A stretch of 12,730 nucleotides of DNA. Origin: an uncultured Eggerthellaceae bacterium. Lineage in GTDB: Bacteria > Actinomycetota > Coriobacteriia > Coriobacteriales > Eggerthellaceae. The position numbers and the translations under genes were made by a program. The stretch is from assembly GCA_946618265.1 (NCBI GenBank), contig CAMOLA010000059.1, positions 1 through 12,730 on the forward strand. The letters are read 5' to 3'. The notes under the pieces were generated by a model, which had not been told where the DNA came from, did not search any database, and worked only from the letters and a program-made list of their open reading frames with translations. Below, in pieces: positions 5,374 through 12,730 of the stretch; position 1 is the first letter of the stretch, and every line of letters begins with the position of its first letter.

Positions 5374-7212
5374 ATGAGTCGTTTATCAATAGGCTCCTAC
5401 GCTGCAGACAACGAGCGCATCGGCGCGTTTCTGGAGCCGTATCGCCGCCGTGTCGAGTCGATGCCTCCGGGCACGTGCCCTATCGCGGTTATGCAATCGT
5501 TGCTGCAAACCTGCGCGGCGCAGACATGCGGGAAGTGCACGCCATGTCGAGAAGGCGTGCCCAAAATCCTAGCCGACATGGAAGCCGTCCTGAGTTTCCA
5601 GGCTGACGAGGAAACGCTGACCGATATCCGCAAGCGGGCGCAGCTGCTACGCGATACGGCCGATTGCGCCATTGGCTATGATGCGGGACGGCTCGCGCTC
5701 GACGGGCTCGAGGCTTTTGCCGGCGAGTACCAATCGCATGTGCAACGCGGCGTTTGCGCCGATGGAGTCGAACAGGAAGTGCCATGCGTCACGCTGTGCC
5801 CGGCTCACGTCAACGTCCCTGCATACATGTCGCTCGTGCAGGAGGGCGATTGCGCGGGCGCCATCAAGATGATCCGCAAGGACAATCCGTTCCCGACCGC
5901 GTGCGCGCTCGTGTGCGAGCATCCGTGCGAGCAGCATTGCCGCCGTACGCTCGTCGATGCGCCGCTCAATATCCGCGGTATCAAAAAGTATGCGGTCGAC
6001 ACCATCGCGGCCGACAAGGTTGACGTCCCCGCTCGCCTGGAGTCGACGGGCAAGAAGGTCGCCATCATCGGCGGCGGTCCGTCCGGTATGACCTGTGCGT
6101 ATTTCTGCGCGCTCATGGGGCATGACGTTACGGTCTTCGAAGGCCGCAAGCGCCTCGGCGGCATGATGCGCTACGGCATCCCGGCTTACCGATTCCCGCG
6201 CGAGAGGCTGGAAGAGGACATTCGCGCCATTTTGAGCGTTGGGGGAATCGACGTGAAGATGGAACATGACGTCGACGACGCCGAGATGCGCCGTATCGCT
6301 GACGAGTTCGACGCCGTGTATGTGGCGGTCGGTGCTCAGGGCGGCAAGAGCCTCAACATCGAGGGCAACGACCTGCCAGGCGTCATGAGCGCCGTCGAGC
6401 TGCTCGAGAAGGCGGGCGATGGCGAGGTGCCCGATTTCACCGGCAAGAACGTCGTCGTCATCGGCGGCGGCAACGTCGCCATGGACTGTGCGCGCACGAG
6501 CGTTCGCGCGGGCGCGAACGAAGTCGTCGTGGCGTACCGTCGCAGGCTCGAGGACATGACGGCTCTCGAGGAAGAGGTTCATGCCGCGCTCGCCGAAGGC
6601 GTCGAGATGGTCGTTTTGCAGGCTCCGGTGCGCATCGAAGCCAACGAGAAGGGCGAAGCGTGCGCGCTCGTGTGCCAACCGCAGCGGATCGGCGCCGTCA
6701 AGGGCGGCAGGCCCGCCCCGGTCGCGGCGAACAAGCCCGAGGTGCGCATCGATGCCGATATCGTTCTCATTGCCGTAGGCCAGGACATCAAGAGCGCCCC
6801 GTTCGAGGAGTTCGGCATGAAAGCCGAGCGCACGCGCTTCGTGGCCGACGAGTTCCTTCGCGCCGATGGTTTCGACAACGTCTTCGTCGGGGGCGATTGC
6901 CAGACTGGGCCCAAGACCGTGATCATGGCGATTGCCGCTGGCAAGACGGCGGCGCGCAACATCGACGATTACCTCGGTTTCGACCACGAGCTCGACTGCG
7001 GAGCCGACGTGCCGCCTGCTCGGCCCAACGATCGCGCGGCTTATGGCCGCGTGGCCGTGCCCGAGCGGCCGATTCAGCGTCGCAAGCACGATTTCGAGCA
7101 TGTTGAGCTGCCGATGACCGAAGAAGAGGCGATGCAGGAGTGCGGTCGTTGCCTGCGTTGCGACGTGTTCGGCATAGGCGCTCTGACCGGAAGGGGGCTG
7201 GAGGCATGGTAA
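5374..7212 (+). CDS. NuoF-type [4Fe-4S] domain fused to GltD/NfnB-like NAD(P)H oxidoreductase; hydrogenase partner
   Basis: Probable cytoplasmic flavoprotein passing electrons between NAD(P)H and the hydrogenase encoded next. 612 residues. Domain 1 (about 15-120) is the C-terminal cluster domain of NuoF/HydB: CGKCTPCREG (C52, C55, C58) with a distant fourth C98 in DCAIG. The NAD- and FMN-binding part of NuoF is missing. Domain 2 (about 135-215) is the GltD/DPD-type iron-sulfur domain with C138, C142, C177, C181, C185 and C189. Domain 3 has two Rossmann motifs, IIGGGPSG (231-238) for FAD and VIGGGNVAM (362-370) for NAD(P), then GDCQTGPKTVIMAIAAGK (507-524). The C-terminus has CGRCLRC (590-596). 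The ATG at 5374 follows AGAGAGGGA. The gene overlaps hydA by seven bases, so the two are translationally coupled. Ordinary glutamate synthase small subunit is unlikely: no gltB is present and the N-terminal domain is foreign to it. Confidence 0.88.
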   Translation: MSRLSIGSYAADNERIGAFLEPYRRRVESMPPGTCPIAVMQSLLQTCAAQTCGKCTPCREGVPKILADMEAVLSFQADEETLTDIRKRAQLLRDTADCAIGYDAGRLALDGLEAFAGEYQSHVQRGVCADGVEQEVPCVTLCPAHVNVPAYMSLVQEGDCAGAIKMIRKDNPFPTACALVCEHPCEQHCRRTLVDAPLNIRGIKKYAVDTIAADKVDVPARLESTGKKVAIIGGGPSGMTCAYFCALMGHDVTVFEGRKRLGGMMRYGIPAYRFPRERLEEDIRAILSVGGIDVKMEHDVDDAEMRRIADEFDAVYVAVGAQGGKSLNIEGNDLPGVMSAVELLEKAGDGEVPDFTGKNVVVIGGGNVAMDCARTSVRAGANEVVVAYRRRLEDMTALEEEVHAALAEGVEMVVLQAPVRIEANEKGEACALVCQPQRIGAVKGGRPAPVAANKPEVRIDADIVLIAVGQDIKSAPFEEFGMKAERTRFVADEFLRADGFDNVFVGGDCQTGPKTVIMAIAAGKTAARNIDDYLGFDHELDCGADVPPARPNDRAAYGRVAVPERPIQRRKHDFEHVELPMTEEEAMQECGRCLRCDVFGIGALTGRGLEAW

Positions 7213-8915
7213 ACCTGACGATTGACGGCAAGGCGGTTCAGGTCAAAGAGGGAACGACCCTGCTCGGTGCTGCAAACAAGGCGGGAGTCGACGTACCCAC
7301 CCTGTGCTGGATGAAGGGGCTCAACGACATCGCGTCATGCCGCGTCTGCCTCGTCGAGTGCGACGGCGAGCTCGTCGCATCTTGCAACACGGCGGCGCGC
7401 GAGGGCATGGTCGTGAACACGGCAACGCCGCGCGTCGTGGATGCCCGCCGCGCCAACGTCGAAGCGCTCATGGAGTCGCATCGTTACGAATGCGGCACCT
7501 GCGTGCGCCAGGAGACGTGCGCCCTCCGCTCGCTGGCTAGCGAGTTCAACATTGGGGATACCGGCTTCTATCTGCCCGAGAAGGCGCCATGGGACGAGTC
7601 GTTCCCGCTCATTCGCGATGCGTCGAAGTGCATCAAATGCATGCGCTGCGTGGCGGAGTGCGCCAAAGTGCAGTACTGCTCGGTTTGGGAGCATTCGGGC
7701 GCCGGCCCCAACATGAACGTTTTCGTCAAAGAGGGCCTCGACATCGACGCTGCCGGCTGTGCCTTGTGCGGCCAGTGCATCACGCACTGCCCGACCGGCG
7801 CGCTCACAGCCCGCGATGACACGGGCAAGGTCATGGACGCCCTGCTCGACCCCGAAGTGATCACGGTCGTGCAGGTCGCTCCCGCCGTCCGCGCCGCTTG
7901 GGGCGAGGGCGTCGGTGTTGCCCGCGAGGACGCGACTCCCGGCCGCATGGCCTCGGCGCTGCGCGCGCTCGGTTTCGACCACGTGTACGACACCGATTTC
8001 GCCGCTGACCTCACGATCATGGAGGAGGGCAGCGAGTTCGTCGAGTTCATGTCCTCCGACAAGAAGCATCCCATGTTCACGAGCTGCTGCCCAGGCTGGG
8101 TTCGCTTTGCCAAGCTGCACTACCCGCAATTCGTGCCGCAGCTGTCGTCGGCCAAGTCGCCGCATCAGATGATGGGCGCCGTCGTCAAGAACACGCACAA
8201 GGCAGAAGCCGAAGAGAGCGGCAAGCGTCTGTTCGTGGTCTCGGTCATGCCGTGCGTGGCCAAGAAGTACGAGTGCGACGTGCCCCAATTGGCAACGGAG
8301 GCCGGGTCCGACGTCGATGCGGTGCTCACGGTCCGCGAGTTCGATCGCATGCTGAAGATGTTCCGCGTCGATTGCAACGCGCTTCCCGAAACCGATTTCG
8401 ACAATCCGCTGGGGCTTTCCACCGGCGCCGGCACGATTTTCGGCCGTACGGGCGGCGTCATGGAGGCGGCGTTGCGCTCCGCCGTCTTCCTGATCACGGG
8501 CGAGAATCCCGATTTCTCGACGTGCGATACGACGGAGTCGACCCCCGAGAAGCCCTGGGTCTCCAAGCACCTCGAGGTTGCGGGCATTTCCGTAGACATC
8601 GCGGTCGCCAGCGGCTTGGGCAATACCGCCAAGTTGCTCGACGCGCTCGAGTCGGGCGAAGCCCATTTCGATTTCGTCGAGATCATGGCGTGCCCGGGCG
8701 GTTGCGTGGGCGGCGGCGGCCAGCCCATCGAGTTCAACAAGGAGCTCGCGGCCGAGCGCGCTGCCAACCTCAATGCGCTCGACGAAGCCGACACGCTGCG
8801 TTACTCGCACGAGAACCCGGATGTCCAGAAGCTCTACGAGGACTGGGTCGGCAAGCCGTTGTCGCATACGGCGCACGAATGGCTGCATACCGACCAGCAG
8901 GCTTGGGACATCTAA
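7206..8915 (+). CDS. hydA: [FeFe] hydrogenase catalytic subunit, CpI-like architecture
   Basis: Reversible proton reduction to H2 at the H-cluster; oxygen-sensitive, cytoplasmic (no signal peptide). 569 residues, close to the 574 of Clostridium pasteurianum CpI. Domains in order: plant-type [2Fe-2S] (C34, C45, C48, C60); His-ligated [4Fe-4S] (H92, C96, C99, C105); two ferredoxin [4Fe-4S] sites (C142/145/148/152 and C185/188/191/195); then the H-domain. H-cluster motifs are intact: TSCCPGW (C294 proton relay, C295 ligand), MPCVAKKYE (C350) and EIMACPGGCVGGGGQP (C496, C500). The ATG at 7206 overlaps the end of the upstream flavoprotein gene and follows GGAGG. All accessory clusters are kept, so it can take electrons from a partner protein or ferredoxin. 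Linkage to a GltD-type gene is the pattern I associate with HydDB [FeFe] group A2, to be verified. Confidence 0.97.
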   Translation: MVNLTIDGKAVQVKEGTTLLGAANKAGVDVPTLCWMKGLNDIASCRVCLVECDGELVASCNTAAREGMVVNTATPRVVDARRANVEALMESHRYECGTCVRQETCALRSLASEFNIGDTGFYLPEKAPWDESFPLIRDASKCIKCMRCVAECAKVQYCSVWEHSGAGPNMNVFVKEGLDIDAAGCALCGQCITHCPTGALTARDDTGKVMDALLDPEVITVVQVAPAVRAAWGEGVGVAREDATPGRMASALRALGFDHVYDTDFAADLTIMEEGSEFVEFMSSDKKHPMFTSCCPGWVRFAKLHYPQFVPQLSSAKSPHQMMGAVVKNTHKAEAEESGKRLFVVSVMPCVAKKYECDVPQLATEAGSDVDAVLTVREFDRMLKMFRVDCNALPETDFDNPLGLSTGAGTIFGRTGGVMEAALRSAVFLITGENPDFSTCDTTESTPEKPWVSKHLEVAGISVDIAVASGLGNTAKLLDALESGEAHFDFVEIMACPGGCVGGGGQPIEFNKELAAERAANLNALDEADTLRYSHENPDVQKLYEDWVGKPLSHTAHEWLHTDQQAWDI

Positions 8916-8940
8916 GAAGATCTGCATAGGTGGCGAGAAG

Positions 8941-8975
8941 CCGGAGGGCCGGGGATTTGCTCCCCAGCCCTCCGG
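8941..8975 (+). other. Hairpin between hydA and hydE
   Basis: CCGGAGGG (8941-8948) pairs with CCCTCCGG (8968-8975) and, inside it, GGGGA (8951-8955) pairs with TCCCC (8961-8965) around TTTGC. There is no T-tract. It sits in a 91-base gap within one gene set, so it could lower read-through from hydA to the maturases or protect the hydA mRNA end. It may also be a dispersed palindromic repeat. Confidence 0.5.
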
Positions 8976-8990
8976 CGAGCGCCCAGATTC

Positions 8991-9009
8991 GAAGGACGGA
9001 CGAAGGTTG
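8991..9009 (+). promoter_or_regulatory. Ribosome-binding site and TTG start of hydE
   Basis: GAAGGA (8991-8996) lies ten bases before an in-frame TTG (9007-9009). No in-frame ATG exists between the hydA stop and the radical-SAM motif, and the TTG gives a 351-residue protein with HydE-typical cysteine numbering. This decides the start. Confidence 0.6.
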
Positions 9010-10062
9010 GACGGCGAAGCGCTCATAGAACGGTTGCGGGGGGAACGGTCGCTTCCGACGGGCGGTTACGAGCAGCTCGTGTCCGAACGCACGCCTGCCT
9101 TGGTGCAGCGTGCGGCGCAGCTCGCGGTCGGCGAATGCGAACGCGTTTACGGCGATGCCGTGTACACCCGCGGGCTCATCGAGTTCACGAACCATTGCAA
9201 GAACGACTGCCTGTACTGCGGCATCAGGGCGTCGAACGCGTCATGCCATCGCTACCGCCTCACGCGCGAGCAGATTCTCGCGTGCGCAGACGAGGGCTAC
9301 GGTCTGGGTTTTCGCACGTTCGTGCTGCAGGGCGGGGAAGACCCCGCCACGACCGACGAGTGGCTCGCTGAAGTCGTGGGCGCGTTGAAAGACGCGCATC
9401 CCGACTGCGCCGTCACGTTGTCAGTCGGGGAGCGGAGCCGCGCGAGCTATGCGCGTTTGCGGCAGGCGGGTGCGGACCGTTACCTGCTGCGCCATGAGAC
9501 GGCTTCCGCCGCGCATTACCGCAAGCTGCATCCGCGTGCCATGTCGTATGACAACCGCATGCGCTGCCTGTACGACCTGCGCGACTTGGGATACACGGTC
9601 GGCGTCGGCTTCATGGTGGGCTCGCCCTTCCAAACGCCGGCGGAGCTCGCGGCCGATTTGAAGTTCATCGAGGAATTCAAGCCCGAGATGTGCGGAATCG
9701 GTCCGTTCGTGCCGCATCATGCCACGCCGTTTGCGGGTTTTGCGGGCGGTACGGTCGAGCTCACGTGCTATCTGCTGTCGCTCATTCGGTTGATTCAACC
9801 GAACATTCTGCTCCCGGCTACGACGGCGCTCGGGACGATCGATCCGCAAGGCCGCGAGCGCGGCATCCTGTCGGGTGCCAACGTGGTCATGCCCAACCTT
9901 TCGCCGCCCGAAGTCCGTGCCGACTACGAGCTGTACGACAACAAGATTTGCTCGGGCGAGGAAGCCGCCGAATGCCGTGGTTGCCTGGGCTCCCGAATGG
10001 TTGCCATCGGCAGGCGCCTTGTCGTCGATCGCGGCGATCCCGTCCCGTTTGCCACTGTGTGA
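9007..10062 (+). CDS. hydE: [FeFe] hydrogenase H-cluster maturase, radical SAM protein HydE
   Basis: Radical-SAM enzyme that acts with HydG and HydF to build the diiron subcluster of HydA. 351 residues from the TTG start at 9007; a longer frame back to 8773 would lie mostly inside hydA and is rejected. The radical-SAM CX3CX2C motif is CKNDCLYC (C64, C68, C71), following GLIEFTNH. FRTFVLQGGEDP (102-113) and DRYLLRHETAS (157-167) are typical of HydE. A second cysteine set near the C-terminus, C315, C323 and C326 (CX7CX2C), keeps the spacing of the accessory cluster site in Thermotoga maritima HydE, which many homologues lack. The related biotin synthase and PylB families are less likely given the direct linkage to hydA, hydG and hydF. 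A TTG start may keep its translation below that of hydA. Confidence 0.95.
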   Translation: MDGEALIERLRGERSLPTGGYEQLVSERTPALVQRAAQLAVGECERVYGDAVYTRGLIEFTNHCKNDCLYCGIRASNASCHRYRLTREQILACADEGYGLGFRTFVLQGGEDPATTDEWLAEVVGALKDAHPDCAVTLSVGERSRASYARLRQAGADRYLLRHETASAAHYRKLHPRAMSYDNRMRCLYDLRDLGYTVGVGFMVGSPFQTPAELAADLKFIEEFKPEMCGIGPFVPHHATPFAGFAGGTVELTCYLLSLIRLIQPNILLPATTALGTIDPQGRERGILSGANVVMPNLSPPEVRADYELYDNKICSGEEAAECRGCLGSRMVAIGRRLVVDRGDPVPFATV

Positions 10063-10072
10063 TTAGTGCTAA

Positions 10073-10103
10073 TGCGTCATGAGGGTCAGGTACCGATGAC
10101 GCA
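10073..10103 (+). other. Hairpin between hydE and hydG
   Basis: TGCGTCAT (10073-10080) pairs perfectly with ATGACGCA (10096-10103); inside, GGT (10084-10086) pairs with ACC (10092-10094). It fills half of the 61-base gap and lies about ten bases before the purine-rich hydG ribosome-binding region (GAAGAAGAAGGA). It may tune hydG expression. Confidence 0.4.
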
Positions 10104-10123
10104 CCATCGAGAAGAAGAAGGAC

Positions 10124-11578
10124 ATGGGCGAATACATTTACGACCCGAAATCGACGTGCGCTGACGAGTTCATCAACCACGCCGAGATCATGGAGACGCT
10201 CGAATACGCGCGTGCTCATAAAGACGATTTGGACTTGTGCCGGAAGATCCTTGCCAAGGCGCATCCCAACGTGGCACCCAAGCAAGAGCACTGCACGTGC
10301 ATCACCCATCGCGAGGCAGCCGTGTTGCTGCTGTGCGAAGACCCTGGCATCACCGAGGAGATAAAGCAGCTCGCGCACCAGATCAAGCTTGCCTATTACG
10401 GTAACCGCATCGTGCTGTTCGCGCCGCTTTACCTTTCGAACTACTGCGTCAACGGGTGCCTGTACTGCCCGTATCACGCGAAGAACCGCGAGATTCCCCG
10501 ACGCAAGCTGACGCAGGACGAGATTCGCCAGGAGGTCATCGCCCTTCAGGACATGGGCCACAAGCGGCTTGCCATCGAAGCGGGGGAGGACCCCAAGCAC
10601 AACCCGATCGACTACATCTTGGAATCGATGGAGACGATTTACTCCATCAAGCATGCCAACGGCGCCATACGCCGCGTCAACGTCAACATCGCCGCGACGA
10701 CGGTCGACGAGTACCGCATGCTCAAGGAGGCCGAGATCGGGACCTATATCCTGTTCCAGGAGACCTATCACAAGCAAAACTACCTGGAACTGCACCCCAC
10801 TGGTCCCAAGCATGACTACAATTGGCATACCGAGGCGCACGACCGCGCCATGGAAGCCGGCATCGACGACGTGGGGCTCGGCGTTTTGTTCGGGCTGGAC
10901 AACTACCAATACGAGCTCGTGGGGCTGCTCATGCACGCCGAGCATCTCGAGGCCCGGTTCGGAGTGGGGCCGCATACGATCAGCGTGCCGCGCGTCAAGC
11001 CGGCTGACGACATCGACCCGAACGATTTCGACAACTCGCTTTCGGACGAGATGTTCGAGAAGCTGATCGCGCTCATCCGGGTGGCGGTTCCCTATACGGG
11101 CATGATCATATCCACGCGCGAGAGCCAGCCGGTGCGCGAGCGTGCGCTTCGCTACGGCATTTCCCAGATTTCGGGCGGTTCGCGCACGAGCGTTGGGGGA
11201 TATGTCGATCAAGTGCGCCCGCACGACACCGAGCAGTTCGACGTATCCGACCAACGCACGCTCGACGAGGTCATCGCCTGGCTCATGGAATGCGGCCACA
11301 TCCCGAGCTTCTGCACGGCGTGCTATCGGGCCGGGCGCACGGGCGATCGCTTCATGAGCTTCTGCAAGTCGGGCGAGATTCTGAATTACTGCCATCCCAA
11401 TGCGCTCATGACGCTCTCGGAATACTTGGTCGACTACGCATCGCCGGCGACGGCGGAGCGCGGTTGGTCCATGGTCGAATCCGAGCTCGCCAAGATTCCC
11501 GACGAAAAGCGCCGGGATACGTGCCGGCGGAACATCCAGGCGATCAGGGATGGATCGGGACGCGATTTCAGATTTTAA
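10124..11578 (+). CDS. hydG: [FeFe] hydrogenase maturase HydG (radical SAM tyrosine lyase)
   Basis: Cleaves tyrosine to p-cresol and delivers CO and cyanide as an iron complex for the H-cluster. 484 residues, family length, ATG at 10124 after GAAGAAGAAGGA. The radical-SAM CX3CX2C motif is CVNGCLYC (C108, C112, C115), followed by PYHAKN. The C-terminal auxiliary cluster site, which separates HydG from the related thiamine enzyme ThiH, is C397, C400 and C423 with exact CX2CX22C spacing. Other marks are AIEAGEDP (150-157), FQETYHKQNY (211-220), GVLFGLDNYQYE (253-264) and SQISGGSRTSVGGY (347-360). Both clusters therefore look functional. It is followed by hydF after only 25 bases. Confidence 0.97.
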   Translation: MGEYIYDPKSTCADEFINHAEIMETLEYARAHKDDLDLCRKILAKAHPNVAPKQEHCTCITHREAAVLLLCEDPGITEEIKQLAHQIKLAYYGNRIVLFAPLYLSNYCVNGCLYCPYHAKNREIPRRKLTQDEIRQEVIALQDMGHKRLAIEAGEDPKHNPIDYILESMETIYSIKHANGAIRRVNVNIAATTVDEYRMLKEAEIGTYILFQETYHKQNYLELHPTGPKHDYNWHTEAHDRAMEAGIDDVGLGVLFGLDNYQYELVGLLMHAEHLEARFGVGPHTISVPRVKPADDIDPNDFDNSLSDEMFEKLIALIRVAVPYTGMIISTRESQPVRERALRYGISQISGGSRTSVGGYVDQVRPHDTEQFDVSDQRTLDEVIAWLMECGHIPSFCTACYRAGRTGDRFMSFCKSGEILNYCHPNALMTLSEYLVDYASPATAERGWSMVESELAKIPDEKRRDTCRRNIQAIRDGSGRDFRF

Positions 11579-11603
11579 GGAACGCCGATTTCGGGAGGAT
11601 GCC

Positions 11604-12730
11604 ATGGCGGGGCTTAACGAGACGCCTTCGGGCGAACGGGTGCATATAGGTTTCTTCGGCGTGCGAAATGCGGGCAAGTCGAGCCTGGTGAATGCCGTGA
11701 CCGGCCAGGATTTGGCCGTCGTGTCCGACGTGGCCGGCACGACCACCGACCCGGTGCGCAAGGCCATGGAGCTGTTGCCCGTAGGGCCGGTGCTCATCGT
11801 GGACACGCCGGGCATCGACGATGCCGGCGATTTGGGAAGCCTGCGCGTGGAAAAGGCGCGCCGCGCTCTCGACGCCACCGACGTCGCCGTGCTCGTCGTC
11901 GATGCGACGCGCGGCATGTCGCGCGTCGATGCGCAGCTCGTCGCGGAGTTCAGAGAGCGTTCGATTCCCTACGTGGTGGCGTGGAACAAGTTCGACATCG
12001 CAGAGGCGCGCCATGGCACCGATGCAATCGAGCCCGAGCGCGACGAGGCCGGATGCCTGGCCTGCCACGTGCGAACCTCGGCGACCGAGGGCGATGGCAT
12101 CGACGCGCTGAAGCGCGCGATTGCGGCCCTCGGCAAAGGCGCGGACAGCCGTCGGAAACTCGTATCCGACTTGATCGCGCCCGGCGATGTGGTCGTGCTC
12201 GTCGTGCCCATCGACTCGGCTGCGCCCAAGGGGCGGCTCATCTTGCCCCAGCAGCAGGTCATCCGCGACATCGTGGAAGCGCGGGCCATCGCGTGCGTGA
12301 CATCGGTCGAAGCGCTGCCCGACACGCTGGCGGCGCTGTCGGGCGATCCCAAGCTCGTCATCACCGATTCCCAGGCATTCGGCGCCGTCGCCGCGGCGAT
12401 ACCCGACGACATGCCGCTCACCTCGTTCTCGATTCTCATGGCGCGCTACAAGGGCACGCTTCCCGTCCAGATGGGCGCCGTCGATGCGCTCGATGGGCTT
12501 TGCGACGACGATGTGGTGCTCGTTTCGGAAGGATGCACGCACCATCGCCAGTGCGGGGATATCGGTACCGTGAAGATTCCCGCTTGGGTGCGCGGCATGT
12601 GCGGCGCAAACCCGCGTTTCTCGTTCACTGCCGGCAGGGAGTTCCCAACCGACCTCGACGGCGTGAGCGCGGTCGTGCATTGCGGCGGGTGCATGCTCAA
12701 CGCGCGCGAGATGGAGCATCGCGCACAGGT
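11604..12730 (+). CDS. hydF: [FeFe] hydrogenase maturation GTPase HydF, 3'-truncated by window edge
   Basis: Scaffold GTPase that receives the diiron precursor made by HydE/HydG and transfers it to apo-HydA. The ATG at 11604 follows GGGAGGA (11593-11598). 375 complete codons are visible with no stop before the window end; the family is about 395-410 residues, so only a short tail is missing. The N-terminal TrmE/Era-type G domain has P-loop GVRNAGKS (19-26), AGTTTDPV switch I (44-51), DTPG (67-70) and NKFD (128-131). The C-terminal cluster-binding motif is complete: CTH (C311, H313), then 46 residues, then CGGC (C360, C363), i.e. CxHx46CxxC. All three maturases are thus present beside hydA, and the set needs nothing more from elsewhere for H-cluster assembly. 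Confidence 0.96.
   Translation, partial: MAGLNETPSGERVHIGFFGVRNAGKSSLVNAVTGQDLAVVSDVAGTTTDPVRKAMELLPVGPVLIVDTPGIDDAGDLGSLRVEKARRALDATDVAVLVVDATRGMSRVDAQLVAEFRERSIPYVVAWNKFDIAEARHGTDAIEPERDEAGCLACHVRTSATEGDGIDALKRAIAALGKGADSRRKLVSDLIAPGDVVVLVVPIDSAAPKGRLILPQQQVIRDIVEARAIACVTSVEALPDTLAALSGDPKLVITDSQAFGAVAAAIPDDMPLTSFSILMARYKGTLPVQMGAVDALDGLCDDDVVLVSEGCTHHRQCGDIGTVKIPAWVRGMCGANPRFSFTAGREFPTDLDGVSAVVHCGGCMLNAREMEHRAQ

Noticed and set aside
5647..7101. 484-codon minus-strand frame opposite the GltD-like gene
   Set aside because: Rich in His, Arg, Asp and Ala as expected for an antisense reading of G+C-biased codons; no domain recognised.
5374..7212. Assignment as glutamate synthase small subunit (gltD)
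   Set aside because: The N-terminal NuoF-type cluster domain, the absence of gltB and the 7-base overlap with hydA indicate a hydrogenase partner instead.
8773..9006. Upstream start for hydE inside hydA
   Set aside because: It would add 78 residues overlapping hydA, with no family counterpart; the TTG at 9007 gives the expected length and cysteine numbering.
7335..9026. 563-codon minus-strand frame opposite hydA
   Set aside because: Antisense shadow; the + strand encodes a complete [FeFe] hydrogenase with every cluster motif.
9887..11917. 676-codon open frame on the minus strand across hydG and parts of hydE and hydF
   Set aside because: It is an antisense shadow of three well-recognised maturase genes in G+C-rich DNA, with low-complexity composition and no family resemblance.

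Overview
The window is about 12.7 kb of G+C-rich, tightly packed DNA with every recognisable gene on the + strand. It comes from an anaerobic bacterium that handles formate and molecular hydrogen. Base composition, codon choice and gene content suggest a gut-type Actinomycetota of class Coriobacteriia (Eggerthella or Gordonibacter-like). This is inferred from gene style only; a G+C-rich anaerobic Firmicute is not excluded.

Region 1 (1-3864) is a tetrahydrofolate one-carbon block. It holds the 3' part of formate-THF ligase (fhs), methenyl-THF cyclohydrolase (fchA), methylene-THF dehydrogenase (folD) and GTP cyclohydrolase I (folE). The first three convert formate to methylene-THF, the methyl branch of the Wood-Ljungdahl pathway; folE starts pterin/folate synthesis. 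FolD lacks two of the three residues needed for its usual cyclohydrolase activity, which fits the separate FchA beside it.

Region 2 (3865-5373) holds a formate/nitrite-family channel (focA-like) and a 420-base gap. The gap contains three hairpins and a 72-base stretch of only 28% G+C just before the hydrogenase operon.

Region 3 (5374-12730) is a hydrogenase operon. A flavoprotein fuses a NuoF-type [4Fe-4S] domain to a GltD/NfnB-like NAD(P)H oxidoreductase. It overlaps hydA, a complete CpI-type [FeFe] hydrogenase, and is followed by the H-cluster maturases hydE, hydG and hydF (hydF is cut by the window end). The pairing suggests a hydrogenase that exchanges electrons with NAD(P)H through a GltD-type rather than an FMN-type subunit.

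Together the genes describe formate import or export, formate fixation onto THF, and H2 uptake or release tied to nicotinamide cofactors, as expected in acetogenic or formate-metabolising gut anaerobes. The rest of the Wood-Ljungdahl pathway (formate dehydrogenase, MetF, CO dehydrogenase/acetyl-CoA synthase) is not in the window.

The gaps are rich in hairpins, nearly all without a U-tract. The most striking are a 38-nt inverted pair (34/38 identical) between fchA and folD, an irregular 55-nt stem at 5071-5125, and hairpins just upstream of the fchA and focA ribosome-binding sites. No tRNA, rRNA, CRISPR array, transposase or phage gene was seen.
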